Notes under the pieces: model-generated
Seen by the model: only the letters and a program-made list of their open reading frames with translations
Database searches by the model: none
Told to the model about the DNA's origin: nothing
DNA from: Spirosoma fluviale
GTDB taxonomy: Bacteria; Bacteroidota; Bacteroidia; Cytophagales; Spirosomataceae
Reading direction: 5' to 3'
Assembly: GCF_900230225.1 (NCBI RefSeq)
Contig: NZ_OCNH01000001.1
Coordinates: 868,001-932,000 of the forward strand
Length of the DNA: 64,000 nt
Translations under genes and position numbers: made by a program
Shown here: in pieces, positions 29,716-39,563 of the stretch
How the letters are laid out: every line of letters begins with the position of its first letter
Numbering within the stretch: the first letter of the stretch is position 1

Positions 29716-30507
29716 TTACTGAATCTTAGTTAACACCTGTTTAGCCAGTGAATTGAACGGGTGGGCCTTGTTCGTGCTGATTTTCGTCAGCATGGGCAGG
29801 GCCTTCTCTTTTTGACCATTTTTGACGTAAGCCAGTGCCAGAAACCATTCCGATTTTTGCCGAATAGATAGCGAAGTGCTCGCCTGAGCTTTACTTAATA
29901 ACGGAATGGCTTCGCCGGGTTGTTTATTCGCTAAGTAGCTCAGACCGAGGAAGTAGTTTTTGTAATGAATAGACTGCTGATCGGCGGGTAGGGTCTTGAG
30001 TTGGGAGATTACCGCATCGTAGTTACCTGCTTTGTATTTTTTAAGGGCATCCAGAAAACCGGTACGGGTAGCCGTTGAGAGCTTGCCCGCTGGAAAATCT
30101 TTTGTTAACTCCAAAGCCGGGTCAGAAGTGAGGGTTTCCGCAAAAGCCACATCCGCTGGTTGAGTCGTTACCTGCTGATACGTATAATATCCAACGCCCA
30201 AAACGGCAACGACGGAAGCAGCCGCAACCCAGTATCGCCAGTTGATCAACGGCCGGACAATAGGTTCCTGAACCGGTGTTTGTTCATCTCTTTCTAACTC
30301 CGCTTTGTACTGAATTTTTGCTCGTTCAACGGCCCGTTCGATTCCCAACGCCCGTAGGCCCATCCGCATGGCACGTTGCCGGTTAACCTCCGCCCGAAGC
30401 TCCGCATCCATCTGCAAATCCAGCTCGAATGAAGCCCGGTCGGTGGTGGATAATTCGTTGGTTAAATAGGCTTCAATAATATCAAATTGATCTTCCGATA
30501 ACTTCAT
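29716..30507 (-). CDS. Membrane protein with zinc-finger-less anti-sigma-like N-terminus and TPR repeats
   Basis: A 263-residue protein. The N-terminal 90 residues (KLSEDQFDIIEAYL and an acidic-basic helix region) resemble the cytoplasmic part of Bacteroidota anti-sigma-like proteins. One membrane helix (about 110-128) and a periplasmic TPR-like domain (about 165-260) follow. Its ATG overlaps the stop codon of the sigma factor gene (ATGA), so it is probably the regulator or partner of that sigma factor. ATG 30507 is chosen because of this overlap. The zinc-binding HxxxCxxC motif of classical ZAS anti-sigma factors is absent. Confidence 0.8.
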   Translation of the reverse strand: MKLSEDQFDIIEAYLTNELSTTDRASFELDLQMDAELRAEVNRQRAMRMGLRALGIERAVERAKIQYKAELERDEQTPVQEPIVRPLINWRYWVAAASVVAVLGVGYYTYQQVTTQPADVAFAETLTSDPALELTKDFPAGKLSTATRTGFLDALKKYKAGNYDAVISQLKTLPADQQSIHYKNYFLGLSYLANKQPGEAIPLLSKAQASTSLSIRQKSEWFLALAYVKNGQKEKALPMLTKISTNKAHPFNSLAKQVLTKIQ

Positions 30508-31091
30508 AATCCTAGGTTTGTGGCGGTTTGCTGATAAAACGATTTTAGTTTTTCGGTACAGGCATAGCGCTTCGATTTTACCGAAGACTCTTTCATGCCC
30601 AGGCGTTCGGCAATTTCCCGGAGGGATAAATCGTCGACATAAAACCACTCAATCAGTTTCCGGCATTCGTCTTTTAGCTGCCCCAGCGACTGCCGGACGG
30701 CATTAACCAGTTCCATTCGTTCTAAATCTCGGGCAACATCGGCCGTATCAATGCTGTCGATTGTATCTGGCATTACCGCTCGTTTTTGTAATCGGGCCGA
30801 TTTCAATTCCGTCAGCCATACCCGTTTACAATACTCGAATACGACGGTAGTAATCCGGGTACCCGCCTGTAGCTGATAATGTCCTGTTTCTATGTTGAGC
30901 AGGAAACTGATCAGCCCTTTCTGAAAAGCATCTTCGGCATCCATCTCCGAACCACTATTCGTTAACACCCAATAGCGGAAAGACGGGTACGATTCGGCAT
31001 ACAAAAATGAATAAGCCCGCTCATCACGACGGCTCAAACCATCGAACAGGGCCTGGTCTGTTGAAAAAATAGGTAGTGGACGAATTGGCAT
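30504..31091 (-). CDS. RNA polymerase sigma factor, ECF-like (sigma-70 family)
   Basis: A 195-residue sigma factor with a region 2 (about 15-85, DAFQKGLISFLLN) and a region 4 helix-turn-helix (about 135-185, LSLREIAERLGMKESSVKSKRYAC). Size and two-domain plan fit an ECF sigma. ATG 31091 is chosen because upstream sequence is not sigma-like. It is coupled to a TPR membrane protein that may hold it inactive. Possible target promoters are discussed under the bipartite elements at 31261 and 36632. Confidence 0.88.
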   Translation of the reverse strand: MPIRPLPIFSTDQALFDGLSRRDERAYSFLYAESYPSFRYWVLTNSGSEMDAEDAFQKGLISFLLNIETGHYQLQAGTRITTVVFEYCKRVWLTELKSARLQKRAVMPDTIDSIDTADVARDLERMELVNAVRQSLGQLKDECRKLIEWFYVDDLSLREIAERLGMKESSVKSKRYACTEKLKSFYQQTATNLGL

Positions 31092-31810
31092 AGGAGAATC
31101 GAATGAGCGAAGATAAAACCTGATTGCGTATCCTTTTCTCATTGGCCAATTATCGATGAATAGGAAATACGTGGGAAAGGTAAGTGATGGTGGCGCTGAT
31201 GTTGAAAAAATTAGTGATGCACGATGGCCGATAAACGATTTTGTAAAAAAAACAGGGTTCGCCAATCACCTTTTTCAGGCGGCTCCTATGTATAGTTGAA
31301 GCTGAATTGATGTCATACTATTCGTCTATAGTTATAGTATACTTAAAACTTGTATCCATTAACTAATTTAGCTTGTGTCCACACCATAAATAAATACTTT
31401 ACTTAACTTTAGGGTATAATTACCATACCCACCGTACTATTATGATTACTTCTTATATACTACTTGGCTTTGTTCAAGTTAATGATGTTAAAAGACAAAA
31501 GCTCGAAAAGGCTTTCTTACAATCGAGCCTAAGTAGCCAGGTTTCCCAGCTTTCAACAGCAAGCGATCAACCGCTGTTTCTGTAAACCTATTCAGGTGTT
31601 TGTTGCTCCACAACGTTTTCCTGTCTTCATCAGATTTCCTGTGAGCATGGACCTGTGTGCGCAATAGCGTGCCAGTATGGCACACATTTTACCAATCAAC
31701 GTGTAAATCGATTAAGCGTCTGCTCGCTGAACGGACTACTTCTGTATGCATAAAGAGTTGCGTGCAGCTTCCGGAAGGCTTTCAACTTCATTATATCCAC
31801 ATCGTCTGAC
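31092..31810. other. 719-bp intergenic region with a candidate ECF-type promoter
   Basis: No convincing gene; small frames here lack signals. At 31261-31294 lies a bipartite motif TCACCTTTT, 9 nt, then CTCCTATGTATA, matched at 36632-36665. Read on the plus strand it would start transcription near 31300 and leave a 500-nt leader before the gene at 31811. The part 31300-31450 is A/T-rich. A small inverted pair TGTGTGC/GCACACA lies near 31655-31685. Confidence 0.5.
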
Positions 31811-33661
31811 ATGGTTTTTAATTTACCTCAGTCGTTTTTCAAGGCGTCACTTACATCCCGAATTTTCTGGCTTACCGGCTTACTGGTTCCCATTTTTATT
31901 CATTTCCGGACGGTTAACCAGCTGGCCGTGAATATGCCTTTTATGGACGACTATACGTTTCTGGTGGATGCTATGGTCTTTCAGCGGGGAGGTCATACGC
32001 TCCGTGAATTAATGTCCGTACTCCTGGCTCCGCACGGGCCGCATAAAGAACACATGATCGTGTTTGCCCGGTTAGCTGCCCTGCTTGATTACTTCATAGA
32101 GGGGCATGTGAATTTTAAAACCCTGTTTTTTGTGGGTAACGCCACCCTGGTCGCCACGGCATTGCTGCTTATACTTATGGCAAGGAGGGCAGGTTTGTCA
32201 GCTATTCAGGCCTTACCGCTAATTTTCCTATTGTTTCAGCCTCAGTATTACGAATCTACTATCACCTGGGCTATTTGCTCTTTACAACATTTACCGGCTC
32301 TTTTCTTCGCTTTCTTAAGTTTTTATCTGCTCTCACGTCCGTCTCGCGTGGGGTTTATTGCCAGTTTCCCAATTGCCCTGCTGGCGGTTTTTTCGAACGG
32401 CAACGGGATGGCGGTACCCATAGCGGGTTGCATTCTCTTGCTGGTTGGGGGATTTTACCGACGATTGACGGTATGGGCGCTGTTTTCGCTGGTGGTACTG
32501 TTGCTGTCACGTTATGTGTCGTCGCTCCATGAGGCAACTGTAGATTTGACGAATATAAGCCATCCCCTTCGCGTACTGGCAGGCTTCTTCCTGGCAAGTG
32601 GGTCTATGGGGGTGTTGATCACCCGTTCGCTTGTTGGATTAAGTATGCTGGGGGTGGGTATTCAGGGGATGCTGGCAATAATCGTGTTGCTGCTTATGCT
32701 TCAAATAACAACCGTTCGAAACTGGACCAGGCCTGCTATCAATTGGTTGCATCAAAAGCTACCCGCTGTCCGAAAGGTTTCGTTGAGGTTCACCACGCCA
32801 ATTCGTGAGGAGGCAGTGCTGCCGTTTATCGGGTGTTACGTATATATAGCCGTTACCTTGGCTGGTATTGCGTTTGCCCGGAGTATTGGCTGGCATTATA
32901 GCCTGTTGGTGCCCCGATTCATTTGGTTTGCAACGGTACTGGTTGCGCTTGGCTACTTACTTGGTATGCTTCTGGTGTCGCCTGGGTATCGGTCGCGGGT
33001 GAGTATGGTCGTTTTAGGCCTCAGCATCCTGTTCAACCTGACCGCCTATACCTATTGTCTGGGCGAAGCGACAACCATTCATAAATCGCTCGTCAGTGAT
33101 CTGCACAATTGGCGGGAGAATGCATTACTGATTACCATGCCGCCCAATGACAAGGGTTTCGATAGCTACTATAGCCTGATTGTCAGAGATGCGGTGCGGG
33201 AAGGGGTTTATCGCTTACCGCAGCCTGAGTTTGAGCCGGTACTTGCCCACCCAATGGTAGACAATCGCCTTCGGGTGGTGAAGAAAGAAAACTCGTACAG
33301 CTTTGTTGCACGTCAGTTGTACGAGCTGACAATCGATAGCGACAAACTGCCTGATTACATGGATGATGCGTGTCTGCTATTGCAGTCAGACCAGCACACA
33401 TTCGTTTGGCCGATTGATCAAAGTGCTTATAAGTTAGGGTATTTTCTGATGAATGGAAAAATCCAGACAGCCAACAATGTTGCTACCCTTTATGGTGATC
33501 TACTGCCAGCAGCGCCCTATCGGCTTGGCGTTCTGTATAAACGTAATGAACACTGGCACGCGGTCTACACTCGCGAATTCGTCCAGATCAGACACCAGAT
33601 TCAGCCGCCAACCGGACCATTACCAATAAGTTTACAGGCTAAGTTGCCTACCGTCCAGTAA
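31811..33661 (+). CDS. Polytopic membrane protein, GT-C-like glycosyltransferase candidate
   Basis: A 616-residue protein with about ten membrane helices in the first 410 residues and a soluble C-terminal part. After the first helix comes an acidic loop (NMPFMDDYTFL). In GT-C enzymes a loop of this kind holds the catalytic Asp, so transfer of sugars from a lipid carrier is possible. No family is recognised with certainty. It is followed by a GT2 gene and another polytopic protein, which supports a role in surface glycan assembly. Confidence 0.72.
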   Translation: MVFNLPQSFFKASLTSRIFWLTGLLVPIFIHFRTVNQLAVNMPFMDDYTFLVDAMVFQRGGHTLRELMSVLLAPHGPHKEHMIVFARLAALLDYFIEGHVNFKTLFFVGNATLVATALLLILMARRAGLSAIQALPLIFLLFQPQYYESTITWAICSLQHLPALFFAFLSFYLLSRPSRVGFIASFPIALLAVFSNGNGMAVPIAGCILLLVGGFYRRLTVWALFSLVVLLLSRYVSSLHEATVDLTNISHPLRVLAGFFLASGSMGVLITRSLVGLSMLGVGIQGMLAIIVLLLMLQITTVRNWTRPAINWLHQKLPAVRKVSLRFTTPIREEAVLPFIGCYVYIAVTLAGIAFARSIGWHYSLLVPRFIWFATVLVALGYLLGMLLVSPGYRSRVSMVVLGLSILFNLTAYTYCLGEATTIHKSLVSDLHNWRENALLITMPPNDKGFDSYYSLIVRDAVREGVYRLPQPEFEPVLAHPMVDNRLRVVKKENSYSFVARQLYELTIDSDKLPDYMDDACLLLQSDQHTFVWPIDQSAYKLGYFLMNGKIQTANNVATLYGDLLPAAPYRLGVLYKRNEHWHAVYTREFVQIRHQIQPPTGPLPISLQAKLPTVQ

Positions 33662-33712
33662 CGACAAAAACCTTCTCTGCGAATAAAAAATACCAGCCTA
33701 ACTCTTTTGTGA

Positions 33713-34426
33713 ATGAAACTATCCATTTTAATTCCTGCCTACAATGAAGAAGCAACCATTCAGACAATTCTGGAACGAGTCCTGTCTGTTAAACTTCCCG
33801 AAAACGTTGATCGCGAAGTAATCATCGTAGACGATTGCTCTCAGGACAGAACACAAACGTGTGCTCAGAACTATATTAATCAGGCTACTGGGGCATCCAT
33901 TCAATACATTCGGCATGAACAAAACCAGGGGAAAGGGGCGGCCCTGTTGACCGGGATTAAAGCGGCAACCGGCGATTTTCTGGTGGTTCAGGATGCCGAT
34001 CTTGAATATGACCCCATGGAGTACAGTCTGCTGCTTCAGCCGATACTCGACAACAAAGCGGATGTGGTGTTCGGATCGCGTTTTCTGGGCGGACGGCCGC
34101 ACCGGGTTCTGTATTTCTGGCATTCGGTAGGGAATAAATTTCTGACGCTGCTCTCAAATATGGTTACCGACCTGAATCTGACGGATATGGAAACCTGTTA
34201 CAAAATGTTTCGGCTGTCTATACTCAAGGAGATAAACCTTCAGGAAAAACGGTTTGGTTTTGAGCCCGAAATTGTCGCGAAAGTTGCCCGTATACCCGGT
34301 ATTCGCATTTATGAAATTGGTATTTCCTATAGCGGAAGGACTTATGCGGAGGGTAAAAAGATTGGCTGGCGAGATGGCTTTCGGGCTATCTACTGCATTT
34401 TATACTATAATCTGTTTCGTGCCTAG
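33713..34426 (+). CDS. Family 2 glycosyltransferase, polyprenyl-phosphate type
   Basis: A 237-residue GT2 enzyme with GT-A fold: ILIPAYNEE nucleotide strand, DDCSQD and the metal-binding DADLEY motif (DxD). The size, without membrane helices, and the ending fit the soluble dolichyl/polyprenyl-phosphate mannose or glucose synthases, which load a sugar on a lipid carrier for GT-C enzymes. The neighbours on both sides are GT-C-like proteins, a consistent pairing. It lies 52 bp after the upstream gene. Confidence 0.9.
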   Translation: MKLSILIPAYNEEATIQTILERVLSVKLPENVDREVIIVDDCSQDRTQTCAQNYINQATGASIQYIRHEQNQGKGAALLTGIKAATGDFLVVQDADLEYDPMEYSLLLQPILDNKADVVFGSRFLGGRPHRVLYFWHSVGNKFLTLLSNMVTDLNLTDMETCYKMFRLSILKEINLQEKRFGFEPEIVAKVARIPGIRIYEIGISYSGRTYAEGKKIGWRDGFRAIYCILYYNLFRA

Positions 34427-34462
34427 CTATCCAACTCAGGGCGTTAATGCCTGTTTATTCTC

Positions 34463-36472
34463 ATGTATATTCTGCTAGTACTGTGGTCAATCGGTAGCTT
34501 ATGGTTTGGGCAATATCTACAGCGACTCCGCCATGCCCAATCAGCACCAATCCGCTACAGTTTCATTGATTCATTACTGGTCAATACTCTGGTTATTATT
34601 TTTCTGACCGAAATAGCAAGTTCATTACGTGAGCTAAATGAAACGGTGATGACGCTAGCCTGGGTAGGGGTCGCTGTTTGTTGCACGGGCTGGGCTGTTT
34701 TCCAATACAATTTGGGAGAGGGTCCCATCCGTCCCCGGTTAAGCGCCTTGTCTACGGTAGAGAAGCGGCTTCTGTGGGTAGTCGGCATTATTTCCTGCCT
34801 GACGCTGCTAACCGCTTTTGTGTACCCGCCCAATAATTTTGACTCTCTCACGTATCATATGGGGCGGATTGGACACTGGCTGCAGCAGCAAAGTGTTGAA
34901 CCCTTCGCTACGCACATCGAACGGCAGTTGTATCAGCCACCTTTAGCCGAATGGATCATCATGCACACAATGCTGCTGAGCCATTCCGACCTTTGGGCTA
35001 ATTCCGTGCAGTGGTTAGCAACTGCCGGCTGTTTGGTTGGGGTATCTTTGTTGAGCCATCAACTGGGTGGCTCCCGTGCCATACAAATCGCGACAGTGTT
35101 TATGGCTGTGACGATTCCCATGGTTATTTTGCAGTCGTCGTCCACACAAAACGATCTGGTCGTATCTTTTTACCTGATTGTTGTGGCCCTTTACCTGCTT
35201 CGTTATTATCAGGAGAAACGCGTCGGGAATCTAATTTGGGTCGGTCTTGCCCTTGGCGCGGCATTGCTAACAAAAGGTACTGCTTATCTATACTGTGCCC
35301 CGCTGTTGTTTAGCTGGGGAGTACTTGAACTCAGGCAGCTCTGGCTTGCGAACACAGGCTGGCAAGTTCGAATGTATGCAGTGTACAAACTAGGGCTTCG
35401 CATTTTGTTGATGGCAATATTGAGCATTGGCTTAAATGCAGGTCATTACTCACGTAACCTGCGCGTTTATGGCCATCCGCTAACGGATCCGCAAACAGAA
35501 AATGTTTATGTAAACCAGTATCATTCAGCGGGAATGATGGTGTCGAACATAAGCCGGAACCTGGCGCTCCATTTCGGATTTCCAGGTGTCAATTGGGTGG
35601 CGCAGCGGACTGTCGAAAAGCTTCACCAATGGATACACGTTGCCGTAAGCGATAGCCGAACGACCTTTCCCGGTAGCTCGTTTAGAATTCCCAGCCTGAG
35701 CAACAATGAGGATAATGCCTCGTCTTTTATCCATTTTCTGTGGCTAACAGGGAGTGTAATCTGGCTAATTCGACGAAAAAAAATACCCAACCGCACGCAA
35801 TACCTGCTGCTGGCTGGCCTGCTGGCTTGTACATTCGGTTTGTTTTGTGCCTATCTTAGGTGGCAACCATGGCACAGTCGTTTGCATACGACATTATTCC
35901 TGATGGCTTCGCCAATTGGGGCTATCTGGTTAGTTCATGTGATCGAAAAAGGGGTACGGTGGCCGTTGGCACTATTCCTTGGCTCGGCTACCGCTTTCGT
36001 GATGACGAACCCCATTCGTCCACTTATTACACTGCCTCCGCTAACGTATCCCGTTTCGTTCCTCGATGGGCGGGCGATTAATTACTTCGTTAATGAGCGT
36101 CATTTGTACAGTAAGTTTGATCAAATCACAACGATGCTAAATCAGCAGCATCAGGATTCGTTAACCGTCGGCCTCATTCTTAACGAAAACGATTTTGACT
36201 ACATGTGGTACCAACAGGTACGACGGCCAGCCCGGTTTTACCATATTCGGGTAACGACATCCAGCCAGTCGCTGGACCCCCAGCCAGCCGTAAACTATGT
36301 TATTTCAATGCAGTGGGGAAAAGATACCCTTCATTATGGCGGCAGGGTATACCGGAGATTACAGCCAAGAGGTGAAAAGGTCGTTCTCTTCGCCCTCCAG
36401 AAAGGTAGTGGTTATACTAAAAAAGGCATACCGGCTATCGCTGCCCGACCTTCTATAGAAGCCAAGTTATAA
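34463..36472 (+). CDS. Polytopic glycosyltransferase-like protein (GT39/ArnT-like, GT-C)
   Basis: A 669-residue protein with about 12 membrane helices. The first large periplasmic loop contains NNFDSLTYHMGR, HWLQQQSVEPF and ERQLYQPPLAEW, a pattern of GT39-like bacterial proteins in which the Asp after the first helices is catalytic. It should take sugar from a polyprenyl-phosphate donor, perhaps made by the preceding GT2 enzyme, and transfer it on the outer side of the inner membrane. The acceptor is unknown. It starts 37 bp after the GT2 stop codon. Confidence 0.82.
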   Translation: MYILLVLWSIGSLWFGQYLQRLRHAQSAPIRYSFIDSLLVNTLVIIFLTEIASSLRELNETVMTLAWVGVAVCCTGWAVFQYNLGEGPIRPRLSALSTVEKRLLWVVGIISCLTLLTAFVYPPNNFDSLTYHMGRIGHWLQQQSVEPFATHIERQLYQPPLAEWIIMHTMLLSHSDLWANSVQWLATAGCLVGVSLLSHQLGGSRAIQIATVFMAVTIPMVILQSSSTQNDLVVSFYLIVVALYLLRYYQEKRVGNLIWVGLALGAALLTKGTAYLYCAPLLFSWGVLELRQLWLANTGWQVRMYAVYKLGLRILLMAILSIGLNAGHYSRNLRVYGHPLTDPQTENVYVNQYHSAGMMVSNISRNLALHFGFPGVNWVAQRTVEKLHQWIHVAVSDSRTTFPGSSFRIPSLSNNEDNASSFIHFLWLTGSVIWLIRRKKIPNRTQYLLLAGLLACTFGLFCAYLRWQPWHSRLHTTLFLMASPIGAIWLVHVIEKGVRWPLALFLGSATAFVMTNPIRPLITLPPLTYPVSFLDGRAINYFVNERHLYSKFDQITTMLNQQHQDSLTVGLILNENDFDYMWYQQVRRPARFYHIRVTTSSQSLDPQPAVNYVISMQWGKDTLHYGGRVYRRLQPRGEKVVLFALQKGSGYTKKGIPAIAARPSIEAKL

Positions 36473-36631
36473 ATGTGCCCGATAGCCTGATTCGGTTGCT
36501 AGCCTGTAATTGACGCAAGCCTTCTTCTGTAAAAGCAGGAACTGATTGATCCCCTCTGAAAAGCATCATCGCCCTAGTACGGCGGCTTAAAACATCGCAT
36601 AAAGCTTGATTTGTTTGAAAATCGATGGAGA

Positions 36632-36665
36632 GCCACTCACCTTTTCATAGCACCTCCTATGTATA
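36632..36665 (+). promoter_or_regulatory. Bipartite promoter-like element shared with 31261-31294
   Basis: Ungapped comparison with 31261-31294 gives 27 identities in 34. Two blocks, GCCAnTCACCTTTT and CTCCTATGTATA, keep the same 8-nt distance while the spacer differs, as -35 and -10 boxes would. The next gene starts at GTG 36707, about 40 nt downstream. Confidence 0.5.
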
Positions 36666-36706
36666 CCTGAAACAAAGTTCTTTTAGGCAATCAAATTATA
36701 GCCACC

Positions 36707-38032
36707 GTGGACATCTCATCAAAATACTTCTCAAAATTACATCAGCCAGGCTTTCACAGCCTGAAACACGGCTATGCATTTCTGCTAGACATCTACAGAG
36801 TTGGCAAACTAATGGAAGCCATTTCATTTGTTTTGTGGGAGGTTATGTATCAATTGCGTTTCTATCAGATCAACCGCAGATACGTAAAATTTACAGAAAC
36901 AGTAGGTTCGTTGGTAGCTACAGAGACAGATTTACTTGGGGGCCTTATGCCTATCCAATTAGGGCTTAACAATCAGAAGATCGATTGCCAGTTAGTAGGG
37001 GTCGACTGGAAATATTGCTTTTGGGGCACAGATAGCGTTCTCTGGGGGTGTCGATTTTCCTCATTGACTATCTTATATAGAAGTGATGACCATAGTCAGT
37101 CGGCTAGTGCTGTTTATGACTTTCAGCAACCCATCAAATCGATTTATATCAATCGGTGTAACGTGCTCTTTGTTTGTACAAACGGTACACTTTATAAGAG
37201 TCATGATCAAGGGTTTTCGTTTGTGCAAGTTTTACAACTTTCAACGTCTATAAGTTATTTTCTATTTAACAACGGTATGTCGGAGTTACCGGATCAAACC
37301 CTTGTGATTGGAGAATATGGCTCTTTATGGCGGGATAAAACATGGAAAAATTTAGCCTTCCTGTATATCTCGACAGATGGAGGGGATACCTGGAAAACAT
37401 CTGATTTTCTAATCCAGCAAGGGGTTAATAAACATATTCACCTGCTGAAGTACTCTAGGCTTCTCAAAGCCTTGTTGTTGACAGATGGTGACAACAAAAA
37501 ACAGCTATGGCTAAATAAATCGCTAATCCGTCTGGATAGAAAAAGTAGCCGGATCACAGACGGGTGGTGCCTGATTAATAAGTACCACCATCAAATGGGT
37601 GGGTATACGTCCATGGCTGAGACAGAGAAAGAGGTTTTGCTGGGTAGTGATTATCTGGCAGGAACCAATTTTATCGTTTCAACAACCGATGGCAAGCTGT
37701 ATGATAAACGGGTCTTGCCCGATCCGTACCGCCGTAGCCCGGTTATGAATATGGTAACAAGGAAATCATCCTCAGGGAACGAGGTTTGGGCATGTTCCTA
37801 CAGCTGCCTCTCTGCCGAGGCCAGAAGTTTATTGATGTACTCGAAAGATGGTGGTAATTCCTGGACGCGGGTAATCGAGTTTGACGGTACTAGGAATAAA
37901 GTACGTCTGATAAGTACCTCGCATGAACCAACCGCCGATTTGTATATATCCGTAACTGAATTTGGCAACCGGGAAGAACAACACCGGCATCAAATTTACA
38001 GGATCAGTGAGAAGCTCCAAGGCTCTCACTAA
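36707..38032 (+). CDS. Predicted beta-propeller protein with BNR/Asp-box repeats
   Basis: A 441-residue protein without a clear signal peptide. It contains Asp-box-like repeats (SxDxGxxW): YKSHDQGFSF, YISTDGGDTW and MYSKDGGNSW, with a weaker one at LYRSDDHSQS. This predicts a sialidase-like or photosystem-assembly-like propeller. No sialidase Arg triad can be assigned. GTG 36707 is used as the start, supported by the promoter-like element 42 bp upstream. The gene is A/T-richer than its neighbours and uses different codons, which suggests transfer. Confidence 0.7.
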   Translation: MDISSKYFSKLHQPGFHSLKHGYAFLLDIYRVGKLMEAISFVLWEVMYQLRFYQINRRYVKFTETVGSLVATETDLLGGLMPIQLGLNNQKIDCQLVGVDWKYCFWGTDSVLWGCRFSSLTILYRSDDHSQSASAVYDFQQPIKSIYINRCNVLFVCTNGTLYKSHDQGFSFVQVLQLSTSISYFLFNNGMSELPDQTLVIGEYGSLWRDKTWKNLAFLYISTDGGDTWKTSDFLIQQGVNKHIHLLKYSRLLKALLLTDGDNKKQLWLNKSLIRLDRKSSRITDGWCLINKYHHQMGGYTSMAETEKEVLLGSDYLAGTNFIVSTTDGKLYDKRVLPDPYRRSPVMNMVTRKSSSGNEVWACSYSCLSAEARSLLMYSKDGGNSWTRVIEFDGTRNKVRLISTSHEPTADLYISVTEFGNREEQHRHQIYRISEKLQGSH

Positions 38033-38081
38033 CCGGCATTTTATGAATAAGCCTTGTCTGAGGACGGTGCCTAAAACAACC

Positions 38082-39428
38082 TCAACTAAACGCTTTCAGA
38101 ACTGTATCCCACAACAGATACGCGTTCAATCCGATGATCAGTACGGTGACCAGCCAGGATAGCCCTTTTATCCAGACTGGATTTACGAAACGCCCCATTT
38201 TCGCTTTGTCGTTCGTGAAGGCTACCAGCGGCACAACGGCAAAGCTTAGTTGAAGAGAAAGGATAACCTGACTGAACACGAGTAATTCGCTGGTCCCATG
38301 TTCACCGTACAGGATAGCCACAACCAAAGCGGGAACGATAGCTACCAGCCGGGTAATCAGCCGACGCAGCCAGGGCTTGACCCGAAGGTTCACAAAGCCT
38401 TCCATCACAATTTGCCCGGCGAGAGTGCCGGTAAGGGTTGAGTTCTGACCCGACGCCAGCAAGGCAACAGCAAACAGAATCCCCGCCAGTTTCACCCCCA
38501 AAATCGGGTCGAGCAGCCGGTGGGCATCGGTAATGTCGGCCACTTGCTGGTTGCCCGAAAAGTGAAAGGCAGAAGCCGATAAGATCAGGATGGCGGCATT
38601 GATGAAAAATGCCAGAAACAACGAAACGGTAGAGTCGATTGTGGCAAACTTGATAGCCGATTGCCGACCCGCATCCGTGCGGCCAAAATCGCGGGTTTGT
38701 ACGATACTGGAGTGCAGGTACAAATTGTGGGGCATAACGGTAGCGCCTAAAATACCAATGGCAATGTAGAGCATACCCGGATTGGTGATGATTTCAGTAC
38801 GTGGAAGCAAGCCCCCCGCCACACTGGCTAGATCGGGTCGGGATACGATTAATTCGTAGCCAAAACAGCCGACAATGAGGAAAATTAGGCTGGCTACAAC
38901 CCGTTCCAGTAACTGGAATCCCTTGTTCTGTAAATATAAAAGCAGGAGCACATCCAGCGCTGTCAGTAAAATACCAATCGTTAACGGTAAACCGAACAAC
39001 AGATTCAGCGCAATGGCCGAGCCAATCACTTCGGCCAGATCCGTTGCGGCAATGGCAATTTCAGCCAGCAGCCACAGCCCAATGGCAACGGGCTGGCTGA
39101 AGTTGTCCCGGCAGGCCTGCGCGAGGTCACGTCCGGTGGCAATACCGAGTTTGAGCGATAAATGCTGAAGCAGAATGGCAAATAAGTTGGAGATCAGGAC
39201 GACCGACAGGAGTTTATACCCGTATCGTGCTCCACCAGCTATATCCGTAGCCCAGTTGCCGGGGTCCATGTAGCCAACCGCAACCATTAGTCCGGGGCCT
39301 GCATACGCCCGTAAGGTCTTGAAAAAGCCCGCGCCTACGGGCACATGGACTGAACTATGTACGTCGGACAGTGAATTTGTGGTGTTCTCCTGTCGCCAGC
39401 CTTTCATCGACGTATTCGTAGCTTCCAT
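38082..39428 (-). CDS. mntH: Nramp family divalent metal (Mn2+/Fe2+) transporter
   Basis: A 448-residue Nramp protein with 11 predicted helices. Helix 1 carries the metal-binding DPGN in GYMDPGNWATD and helix 6 the MPHNLYLHS motif. It imports Mn2+ or Fe2+ with protons. It is divergent from a DtxR/MntR-type repressor gene, the classical pairing for this transporter. The shared region has two palindromes that could be operators. The 3' end converges on the beta-propeller gene with 49 bp between. Confidence 0.94.
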   Translation of the reverse strand: MEATNTSMKGWRQENTTNSLSDVHSSVHVPVGAGFFKTLRAYAGPGLMVAVGYMDPGNWATDIAGGARYGYKLLSVVLISNLFAILLQHLSLKLGIATGRDLAQACRDNFSQPVAIGLWLLAEIAIAATDLAEVIGSAIALNLLFGLPLTIGILLTALDVLLLLYLQNKGFQLLERVVASLIFLIVGCFGYELIVSRPDLASVAGGLLPRTEIITNPGMLYIAIGILGATVMPHNLYLHSSIVQTRDFGRTDAGRQSAIKFATIDSTVSLFLAFFINAAILILSASAFHFSGNQQVADITDAHRLLDPILGVKLAGILFAVALLASGQNSTLTGTLAGQIVMEGFVNLRVKPWLRRLITRLVAIVPALVVAILYGEHGTSELLVFSQVILSLQLSFAVVPLVAFTNDKAKMGRFVNPVWIKGLSWLVTVLIIGLNAYLLWDTVLKAFS

Positions 39429-39563
39429 CGTTTCTGTTACCTGCTTACTACTATTTGTTGCACCTTACTGTTCAATAAATTGGGCTCATCGGAACCAATT
39501 ATCAAAACATCCTCAATCAACTGAGCAAACATATAACGGATCAAAGATAAGGATTGTTGAAAT

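Noticed and set aside
31488-31685. 65-codon minus-strand frame in the gap before the GT-C gene
   Set aside because: Basic, low-complexity translation without signal, domain or operon context; likely chance.
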